DNA of 22,069 bases. It comes from an uncultured beta proteobacterium. GTDB taxonomy: Bacteria > Pseudomonadota > Gammaproteobacteria > Burkholderiales > Burkholderiaceae_C. Positions 16,415 to 22,069 of the stretch are shown piece after piece. Every line of letters begins with the position of its first letter. Positions within the stretch are counted from its first letter, which is position 1. The notes under the pieces were generated by a model. It worked only from the letters and a program-made list of their open reading frames with translations. It was not told where the DNA came from and ran no database searches. Position numbers and translations under genes: made by a program. The DNA is taken from positions 1 to 22,069 of the forward strand of contig CAJBVC010000129.1 of assembly GCA_903958915.1 (NCBI GenBank). Direction: 5' to 3'.

Positions 16415-18190
16415 TCAGGCATTGAACTGCAGCGCGGCAAGCCCGGCATAAATGCCGCCACGTTGCACCAGTTCGGTGTGTGTCCCGGCTTCCACCAGTC
16501 TTCCATGGTCCATCACAACGATGCGGTCTGCTTTCTGAACGGTCGCGAGCCGGTGTGCGATTACCAGGGTGGTCCGGCCCCGCATGGCGGATTCGAGCGC
16601 AGCCTGCACCATGCGCTCACTTTCGGCGTCGAGTGCGCTCGTGGCCTCATCCAGCAGGAGCAGCGGTGGGTTCTTCAACATGGCGCGGGCAATGGCGATG
16701 CGCTGTCGTTGCCCACCAGACAGACGTACACCGCGCTCTCCCAGGAACGTGTCGTAACCTTGGGGTAGTGCCTCGAGAAAATCGTGGGCGTACGCGGCCC
16801 GGGCGGCAGCCACCACATCGGCATCGCTGGCTTCGGGCTTTCCATAGCGAATATTTTCCATGGCGCTGCTGGAAAAAATCACCGCATCCTGCGGCACGAT
16901 CCCGATGCGCTGGCGCAACGATTTCAGTGACAAATCTCTGGTGCCAATGCCGTCAAGCGCGATGACGCCCGTCTGTGGGTCGTAGAAGCGCAGCAACAAC
17001 TGGAAGACGGTACTCTTGCCCGCGCCGCTGGGACCCACCAACGCAACCGTCTGACCGGGGTGCACTTCCAGTGTGAAATCGGCGAGGGCGGCGGTTTTCG
17101 GCCGCGAAGGGTAGTGGAATGTAACTGCTGCAAAGTTGATAGCGCTTCCCGCTTGCGGGGCGGGCGCTAGAGCCGGATTCGCCGGTGAAGTTATCGGTGA
17201 TTGTGTGCCCAGCAACTCCATCAGTCGTTCCGTGGCACCCGCAGCGCGCAACAGATCGCCATAGACTTCACCCAGAATTGCGAACGCACTGGCCAGAATG
17301 ATCACGTACACCACCGTCTGTCCCAGATGGCCAGCACTGACGCGTCCCGCCATGACTGCCTGCGTTCCCTGAAAGAGTCCCCAAAGCAACGCACCGGAGG
17401 TGGCAATAATGATGAAAGCCACCAGCGCCGCGCGTGCTTTGGTACGCCGTACTGCAGTGTCAAAGGCGGCGCTGGTCGAGGTGCTGAAGCGGTGCGACTC
17501 ACGTTCCTCGGCCGTGTAGCTCTGCACCACTGGAATTGCATTCAGCACTTCGGCGGCTATTGAACTCGAATCCGCGATGCGGTCCTGGCTGGCGCGCGAT
17601 AGCTTGCGCACTCGGCGCCCAAACCAAAGGCTTGGAATCACCACCAGCGTCAGCACCACCAGCACCTGCAGCATCACATAGGGGTTGGTCCAGACCAGCA
17701 TGCCCAGCGCACCCAAGCCCATCACCAGGTTGCGCAATCCCATGCTCAGTGACGACCCCACCACCGTCTGCACCAGCGTGGTGTCGGCGGTCAGTCGGGA
17801 AAGCACTTCGCCGGTCTGCGTTGTTTCGAAAAATTCGGGACTTTGTTCCAGCACATGGCCATACACCGCGTTACGCAAATCGGCGGTGACCCGCTCGCCA
17901 ATCCAGCTGACCATATAAAAGCGCGCTGCCGAGAACATTCCCAACGCGACTGCTACCGCGAACAGTGCCACAAAATGTTCGCGCAATGCCATCATTTGGG
18001 CCCCCGGATCGCCCGGCGATAGCCCGCCGTCGATCAGACTTCGCAATGCAATCGGAAACGCCAGGGTTGCCGCAGCTGCCAGCACCAGGAAGGCCAGTGC
18101 CAGGCCAATCCGAACGCGGTACGGTCGCAGAAATGGCAGTAACCCGGAAAGGGATTTTGGATTTTGGGGTACGGGTTTCTCTGTGCTCAC
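16415..18190 (-). CDS. MsbA-like ABC exporter (fused membrane and ATPase domains)
   Basis: This 591-residue half-transporter should work as a homodimer in the inner membrane, exporting a lipid-like or hydrophobic substrate that cannot be told from sequence. The membrane domain covers about residues 20-320 with six hydrophobic segments. The nucleotide-binding domain (about 350-588) has Walker A GPSGAGKST (386-394), Q-loop Gln434 (IVPQD), signature LSGGQ (490-494), Walker B LLLLDEA (510-516) and the H-loop His546. All catalytic residues are intact. It resembles the MsbA-related type more than true MsbA. The start is a GTG at 18190 that overlaps the stop of the lipocalin-like gene as GTGA. A longer form from 18298 would add 36 unlike residues inside that gene, and no later Met fits before the first helix. 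Confidence 0.93.
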   Translation of the reverse strand: MSTEKPVPQNPKSLSGLLPFLRPYRVRIGLALAFLVLAAAATLAFPIALRSLIDGGLSPGDPGAQMMALREHFVALFAVAVALGMFSAARFYMVSWIGERVTADLRNAVYGHVLEQSPEFFETTQTGEVLSRLTADTTLVQTVVGSSLSMGLRNLVMGLGALGMLVWTNPYVMLQVLVVLTLVVIPSLWFGRRVRKLSRASQDRIADSSSIAAEVLNAIPVVQSYTAEERESHRFSTSTSAAFDTAVRRTKARAALVAFIIIATSGALLWGLFQGTQAVMAGRVSAGHLGQTVVYVIILASAFAILGEVYGDLLRAAGATERLMELLGTQSPITSPANPALAPAPQAGSAINFAAVTFHYPSRPKTAALADFTLEVHPGQTVALVGPSGAGKSTVFQLLLRFYDPQTGVIALDGIGTRDLSLKSLRQRIGIVPQDAVIFSSSAMENIRYGKPEASDADVVAAARAAYAHDFLEALPQGYDTFLGERGVRLSGGQRQRIAIARAMLKNPPLLLLDEATSALDAESERMVQAALESAMRGRTTLVIAHRLATVQKADRIVVMDHGRLVEAGTHTELVQRGGIYAGLAALQFNA

Positions 18191-19314
18191 GGTGCATCCA
18201 TGTTGAGGCGCAAGGGGGCAGCATAGCCGGTCATTTCCAGATAGCCGCGTCCCACCAATCTGGCATCGTGGTCCCACAGCTCGCTCAGGCCCTCCCAATA
18301 AATCGCGCCTGTGGAGCTGGAACTATCAAGCTCCTGCGGGTCAATCACCGCTCGCACGGTAAACCGACCGATTGGTGTCTGTACCGTCCACTCGACTGGA
18401 TACATCGCCCGACTGAGCGGGCTTTGCCATGTACGTCCGGCGGTAAAGGCGACTTCTCCCGGGTTGAACGACCGCGAAGCCCCCTGCCCACGGTACGAAC
18501 CACCGCTCCACAGGGCAGCCCCATCCTGCGTGCGCAGCCGAAATGCCGTGAGTGCGCCGCCGTCCAGCAGGTTGATACCGATCCAGTCCCAGCCGACTGC
18601 GCTGGGATGCAGCATCTGTTGACTCCACTCATGGTCCAACCAGGCGGAGCTCCCGGTCAGGATCGTGTGCTGAACACCTTTCACACCCACCGACCCCGCA
18701 ACCTGAAGCTGCGGCTGGCTGTAGTAATAACTTGCCTGGTCCGGTTGCGGCCCTTTGCGCGACAGCCCCTGATCGCCCTGCAGCAGCAATTGCTGGGTCG
18801 CCTGCAGATCAAGGTGCAAGTCAAAATTTTCTGCAGAAGCCCTTGCTTGCAGCCGATCGCCCTGGCGCTGCAGTGACCAGTCCTTTAGCACGACGGAAGT
18901 GGTTTGAGTACCGGTAGCCGCGACGTCCACCGCATTGGCGCCGGGAGGCAGACCCGAGGAGCGCGCGATGCGCTGGTCATGCCAGAGTTTTCCGCTGCGC
19001 ACATCGGTGACGGCTGCATGTGCAAACACCAGTTGTTTGGCCGCCAGCTGCGAGCGAAGATGCTGGGTCGACGGCACCCGGCTGCGAAAAAATGTCACCT
19101 GGAATCCGTGCGATGCCGCGCCTGCTGCGGTATTGAGGCAACCCGTGAGATACCACCATTCAATCCGAAAGTCGGGATGGGCACCATGGTCGCGCGGAAA
19201 CTCCAGTGTTTTGCGTGCGAGTGCACGGGCCAAGGGGCTGTGGCCCAAGCAGGTGATCAGAGCGGCATAGAGCGCAGCGCGCCTGGTTGCGGGCGGTGAC
19301 AGGGCGTTCAACAT
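18187..19314 (-). CDS. Secreted lipocalin-like protein, AttH/CrtC (carotenoid 1,2-hydratase) superfamily
   Basis: This 375-residue protein has an N-terminal signal-like segment with a twin arginine (Arg11-Arg12, then AALYAALITCLG), possibly Tat-dependent, with cleavage near residue 33. The body has the markers of the CrtC / Lipocalin_9 family: EWWY (52-55), WLDHEWS (225-231), GWDW (241-244), YWEG (339-342) and GRGYLEMTGY (355-364). These form a double lipocalin-like barrel. Members are annotated as predicted secreted hydrolases or as AttH, a partner of FtsX-type ABC transporters. There are no carotenoid genes nearby, so a hydratase role is unlikely. No good Shine-Dalgarno is seen before the ATG. 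The stop overlaps the ABC exporter start by 4 bases, which implies coupled translation. Confidence 0.88.
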   Translation of the reverse strand: MLNALSPPATRRAALYAALITCLGHSPLARALARKTLEFPRDHGAHPDFRIEWWYLTGCLNTAAGAASHGFQVTFFRSRVPSTQHLRSQLAAKQLVFAHAAVTDVRSGKLWHDQRIARSSGLPPGANAVDVAATGTQTTSVVLKDWSLQRQGDRLQARASAENFDLHLDLQATQQLLLQGDQGLSRKGPQPDQASYYYSQPQLQVAGSVGVKGVQHTILTGSSAWLDHEWSQQMLHPSAVGWDWIGINLLDGGALTAFRLRTQDGAALWSGGSYRGQGASRSFNPGEVAFTAGRTWQSPLSRAMYPVEWTVQTPIGRFTVRAVIDPQELDSSSSTGAIYWEGLSELWDHDARLVGRGYLEMTGYAAPLRLNMDAP

Positions 19315-19524
19315 GGCGTGGCAGCGGGGTGGTGCATTTTGGCATTATTGCCATGGTTTTGCGCTACTGCCTGGAGTGCGGCTTATGGGCTTTGCGCCGT
19401 ATCCAATCGGTAAGCCCGCAATCTGGTATTCTGCTGGCGCGGACCGGTCAACCGTTGGTGCTGGAACCCCGTTGAAGGGTCGTACCCAGTCCGCGCTAAC
19501 ACCTACCAATACAAGAGGAAAAGA

Positions 19525-19839
19525 ATGAAACGTACCATTTGGGCTGCAGCAACAGTAGCCGCTACTTTGGCCGCTACAGCACCAGCGTTCGCAGACCAGG
19601 CCTTGGCAACCGCAAAGAACTGTATGGCGTGCCACGCGGTAGACAAGAAAGTTGTCGGTCCTTCCTACAAGGATGTGGCCAAGAAGTATGCGGGTGATGC
19701 CAAGGCCGCTGCAACGTTGTCCGCCAAAGTCATCAAGGGTGGCGCGGGCGTCTGGGGCCCGGTGCCAATGCCCGCCAACGTTCAGGTCAACGAAGCGGAT
19801 TCCAAGAAGCTGGTGGCCTGGATTCTGGCCATGAAATAA
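19525..19839 (+). CDS. Periplasmic class I cytochrome c (c551/c552 type)
   Basis: This 104-residue precursor has a signal peptide of about 23 residues with cleavage after AFA (mature protein begins DQALATA). The haem-binding motif CMACH is at residues 33-37, giving Cys33 and Cys36 thioether links and the His37 axial ligand. Met82 in PVPMPANV is the likely second axial ligand. Size and motif spacing match small soluble c8-type cytochromes that carry electrons from the bc1 complex to terminal oxidases or reductases. AGAGGAA (19514-19520) is a strong Shine-Dalgarno. The gene stands alone on this strand and is followed by a terminator. Confidence 0.95.
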   Translation: MKRTIWAAATVAATLAATAPAFADQALATAKNCMACHAVDKKVVGPSYKDVAKKYAGDAKAAATLSAKVIKGGAGVWGPVPMPANVQVNEADSKKLVAWILAMK

Positions 19840-19855
19840 GGCGTTCATCGCCTGA

Positions 19856-19882
19856 GAAAAGCCCGCCTCTGGCGGGCTTTTC
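19856..19882. terminator. Bidirectional intrinsic terminator between the cytochrome c and M48 genes
   Basis: The stem GAAAAGCCCGCC (19856-19867) pairs perfectly with GGCGGGCTTTTC (19871-19882) around the loop TCT. The 12-bp stem has a GC core and ends in A on one side and T on the other, so either strand gives a hairpin followed by a short U run. It lies 17 bases after the cytochrome c stop and 13 bases before the end of the convergent M48 gene, so it can end both transcripts. Confidence 0.9.
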
Positions 19883-19894
19883 AATTGGGCGTGA

Positions 19895-20896
19895 CTAACG
19901 CACGGCCGGGCCGCTGAGGCGTTGGGCAATGGACACCGCCGGCTGCCTGCTGGCGAACTCGTCAAGCCTTTGGCCCATCGCCAGCTCCACCTGGTCCAGG
20001 CGCAACTGGGTACTGGGGTGGGTGCTGAATGACAGTGTGAACAAGGGGTTGTCCGGCGCCTCCGTGCGCAATTGCTGCAGCACCGCGACCAAACCGTAGG
20101 GATCGAACCCCGCTCGCGTTGCCAGGGCCACACCATTGCGATCGGCTTCCAGTTCATCTTCCTGGTCCAGTCCGCGTGCATACAGTTCGCGCCCCATGCT
20201 GAGCAGTTGCGCCGAAAGTCCGCCCGCCAGGTCATTGCGCAATTGGGACGCCGCGATCTGTGTCAGCAGCCCCGAACGCGCAGACTTACGGATGGCCTGC
20301 AAATGGTGCTTGCTGATCACGTGGGTGATTTCATGGGCCAGAATGCCGGCCAACTCCGCCTCGTCGGCAACGTGGTCCACCAGGCCCTTGGTGACAAATA
20401 TGTAACCCCCAGGGGTGGCAAAGGCGTTGTAACCCGGATCATCCAGCACACCAAATGTCCACGGAAGTTGGGGTCGACTCGATTGCAGGCTGATCCAGCG
20501 GCCAAGCTGGTTGATATAGCGTTGCAATGCCGTGTTGGGGTGCAGGGGTTTGGCGCCAAGCAGAACGGCAGCCAGCTGCCGGCCAATCTCGATTTCCTTG
20601 GCTTCGTCAATCTCCTCCATCGACTGCGACAACAAGCTGACCAGGTCGGCCGGGTTGGCCGCCTGGTTAGGTTTAGCCACACCAAACAGACTGCCCAGCG
20701 CATTGGTGGCTGTGTTGGCTGTCGAGCCCTGGTTGGAGCGCACCAGGTTTTCAAACAAGCCACCCAAAGCCTTGGCCGCGTCCTGCGCCTGCACAGGCGA
20801 ACTGGCCAGGGTGGCCATGGCCACCAAGAGCAAAGCGCAGCTGCCACGGTGCAATGCAGCAATCGTCGCAGGCGTGAAATGAGTGTTCCGAGTCAT
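19895..20896 (-). CDS. Secreted M48 family zinc metalloprotease
   Basis: This 333-residue protein has a signal peptide with a positive N-region, the hydrophobic core CALLLVAMATLA and probable cleavage after Ala37 (SSPVQA). The protease domain carries the zinc motif HEITH (His188, Glu189, His192) and the downstream DELEADRNG motif (about 247-255), whose Glu supplies the third zinc ligand. NAFATPGGYIFVTKGL (158-172) is the usual M48 strand before the active helix. There are no transmembrane helices in the mature part and no TPR repeats, unlike BepA, so it resembles the LoiP/YggG-like periplasmic group involved in envelope quality control. The start is 6 bases after the SH3 gene stop, and TGAGG lies 9 bases upstream. 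Confidence 0.92.
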   Translation of the reverse strand: MTRNTHFTPATIAALHRGSCALLLVAMATLASSPVQAQDAAKALGGLFENLVRSNQGSTANTATNALGSLFGVAKPNQAANPADLVSLLSQSMEEIDEAKEIEIGRQLAAVLLGAKPLHPNTALQRYINQLGRWISLQSSRPQLPWTFGVLDDPGYNAFATPGGYIFVTKGLVDHVADEAELAGILAHEITHVISKHHLQAIRKSARSGLLTQIAASQLRNDLAGGLSAQLLSMGRELYARGLDQEDELEADRNGVALATRAGFDPYGLVAVLQQLRTEAPDNPLFTLSFSTHPSTQLRLDQVELAMGQRLDEFASRQPAVSIAQRLSGPAVR

Positions 20897-20902
20897 GGAG
20901 GC

Positions 20903-21472
20903 CTACCTCAGGTTAGGGTCGTCTTGCGAACGCGGTTGTGGGGGAATCGGGAGCGGCAACGGCTGCACCTGGCGCGCCGTCAGGCTCGCATTGGCAGCAA
21001 AGCGCTGTGCCTGGGCTGCGTTCTGACGGTAACTTTCTGCCAGGGTCAAGGCTGCCAGATTGGGCTGCGCCTGCGCAATATCTTCAGCACCGAGGCCGCG
21101 AATTCCTGTGGTGGCCGTGACAGTCGTGGTCTTGCCCACCTGGTTGCCTCGGGTGAAAAAGTTGGTCAAGCCGCGCAACGCACCCGTTGCCGCGTTGGAA
21201 GGCGCCGTGGATGCGTTGGGTGCGCCAACATCAAACATGTGCACCCAACCGGTGTCGCCGTTGGGTGCACGTACTTCCACCCAGGCACTCTGGCGGCTGG
21301 GCAAACGCGTCAGTGCAGTATCTGCCGGCAAGTTGGCAAGTACGCGCGCAGACGACGCAGGGCCGTCGCGCAACTCGGTGGCGCGTTTGGTCACCGCGGC
21401 GTTACTTTGCGCGAACGCCACGGTCGAGGCCACCACCATCAGGGGCAGCGTCAACTTTTGCAATAGTCTCAT
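20903..21472 (-). CDS. Secreted SH3-domain protein
   Basis: This 189-residue protein has a signal peptide (LPLMVVASTVAFA, cleavage near residue 21) and a bacterial SH3 domain at about residues 26-82, with ATELRDGPASSARVLANLP and WVEVRAPNGDTGWVHMFDV as its strands. Residues 115-140 (TTTVTATTGIRGLGAEDIA) lead into a helical stretch, and the C-terminus is proline-rich. The ATG at 21472 is used because AAGGA lies correctly before it and a clean signal peptide follows. A start at 21508 would add a charged leader in front. It sits 6 bases before the M48 protease gene, so the two probably act together in the periplasm. The ligand is unknown. Confidence 0.85.
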   Translation of the reverse strand: MRLLQKLTLPLMVVASTVAFAQSNAAVTKRATELRDGPASSARVLANLPADTALTRLPSRQSAWVEVRAPNGDTGWVHMFDVGAPNASTAPSNAATGALRGLTNFFTRGNQVGKTTTVTATTGIRGLGAEDIAQAQPNLAALTLAESYRQNAAQAQRFAANASLTARQVQPLPLPIPPQPRSQDDPNLR

Positions 21473-21535
21473 GCAAGATCCTTCATGTCTTTCATCGCGT
21501 TTGCGCAAGGCAGCATTATCGTGTGACCGATGGGG

Positions 21536-22069
21536 CTACCAGTCCTCCTTGACTGCCAACACGGCATCCTGTCCGGCGGCGGCGCGGCCCGCCAGCCATG
21601 CGGTGAGTGTGCCAGCCAGAATGACAGCTCCCGCCAGGGCCGCCAGACGCGCCACAGGAATCACCAGATCCATCGTCCAGTGAAAGCTTTGCGGGTTGAC
21701 GACTCGTACCAGCACCAGTGCCACTGCCAAGCCCAGTGCGGTACCCGCCAGTGCCCCCAGACTGGTCCAGGCGGCACCTTCCAGCGAGACAATGTGCAGT
21801 ACCTGGCGGCGGGTCAGTCCCAAGTGCACCAGCAGACCGAACTCCTTGCGGCGCGCCAGAACCTGGGCACTAAACGAGGCAGCAATGCCAAACAGGCCGA
21901 TGCCAATCGCCACCGCCTGCAGCCAGTAGGTCACAGCGAAAGAGCGGTCAAAAATGCGCAGCGAGGTTGCTCGCAATTCGCTTACCGAAGCCCATTCCAG
22001 AAGCTTCGCAGCCGCGCCATCCGGGGTGTTTGAGAGTTCGTTGGTCAACCGGCGCAAAGACTCTCCAAC
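21536..22069 (-). CDS. FtsX/MacB-type ABC transporter permease, C-terminal part
   Basis: Only the last 177 or so residues are in the window. The frame is open to the window edge, and a possible TTG at 22057 is internal rather than a start. Three transmembrane helices are visible: WLQAVAIGIGLFGIAASFSA, then GALAGTALGLAVALVLVRVV, then LAALAGAVILAGTLTAWLA. The loop QVLARRKEFGLLVHLGLTRR after the first helix is the classic FtsX-domain signature. The end AVLAVKEDW resembles large AttG-type permeases that usually sit beside AttH-type lipocalins. The partner ATPase should lie upstream, beyond the window. The SH3 gene starts 63 bases after its stop. Confidence 0.88.
   Translation of the reverse strand, partial: VGESLRRLTNELSNTPDGAAAKLLEWASVSELRATSLRIFDRSFAVTYWLQAVAIGIGLFGIAASFSAQVLARRKEFGLLVHLGLTRRQVLHIVSLEGAAWTSLGALAGTALGLAVALVLVRVVNPQSFHWTMDLVIPVARLAALAGAVILAGTLTAWLAGRAAAGQDAVLAVKEDW

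Noticed and set aside
18191..18298. A 36-residue N-terminal extension of the ABC exporter
   Set aside because: It overlaps the lipocalin gene, is unlike exporter N-termini, and the GTGA overlap start fits better.
17965..18876. A 303-codon plus-strand open frame opposite the exporter and lipocalin genes
   Set aside because: It crosses the junction of two real minus-strand genes and shows no recognisable domain.
19424..19432. Possible extended -10 (TGGTATTCT) upstream of the cytochrome c gene
   Set aside because: There is no matching -35 at 16-18 bases and the hexamer has two mismatches, so it is too weak to annotate. A promoter is nevertheless expected somewhere in 19315-19524, where I see nothing clearer.
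20072..21466. A 464-codon plus-strand open frame opposite the M48 and SH3 genes
   Set aside because: It is antisense to two well-supported genes, shows no family motif, and its composition (Arg, Gln, Cys and His rich) is typical of a reverse-frame shadow in GC-rich DNA.
22055..22057. Start codon (TTG) of the permease near the window edge
   Set aside because: The frame stays open to the edge, and an FtsX-type permease needs hundreds more residues upstream.

Overview
The window looks like chromosomal DNA of a betaproteobacterium in the order Burkholderiales, most likely Comamonadaceae or a close relative. The basis is the order tRNA-Leu(GAG) then nuoA to nuoN then a Nudix hydrolase then a DUF1178 protein, together with the protein sequences themselves and a moderate to high GC content. 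This placement comes from recognition and was not checked by a search.

Positions 1-15604 form one plus-strand block. It opens with the 3' part of a tRNA-Leu and continues with the complete 14-gene operon for respiratory complex I (NADH:ubiquinone oxidoreductase, nuoA-N). All fourteen subunits are intact, with short gaps or 4-bp stop/start overlaps throughout. NuoE, F and G form the NADH-oxidising module; NuoB, C, D and I form the connecting iron-sulfur and quinone module; NuoA, H, J, K, L, M and N form the membrane proton-pumping arm. A Nudix hydrolase resembling ADP-ribose pyrophosphatase and a small zinc-ribbon-like DUF1178 protein follow at operon spacing.

Positions 15710-19314 are on the minus strand. 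Reading 5' to 3', they hold a secreted lipocalin-like (AttH/CrtC-type) protein that overlaps by 4 bp with an MsbA-like ABC exporter, then two small unrecognised proteins behind their own near-consensus promoter. These two small proteins differ in their bodies, one coiled-coil and one proline-rich and disordered. They share a C-terminal motif (PVVN-x-QGQ-x-x-G-x-x-L-N), which is the least explained feature of the window.

Positions 19525-22069 hold a plus-strand periplasmic class I cytochrome c, a hairpin terminator that can serve both strands, and a minus-strand series. Reading 5' to 3', that series is the C-terminal end of an FtsX/MacB-type ABC permease (cut by the window edge), a secreted SH3-domain protein and a secreted M48 metalloprotease. 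The permease end resembles the AttG-type permeases usually found beside AttH-type lipocalins, but here about 2.2 kb separates the two.

Most of the window is ordinary housekeeping. I saw no insertion sequence, CRISPR array, phage gene or obvious pseudogene, and no intergenic stretch longer than about 210 bases.
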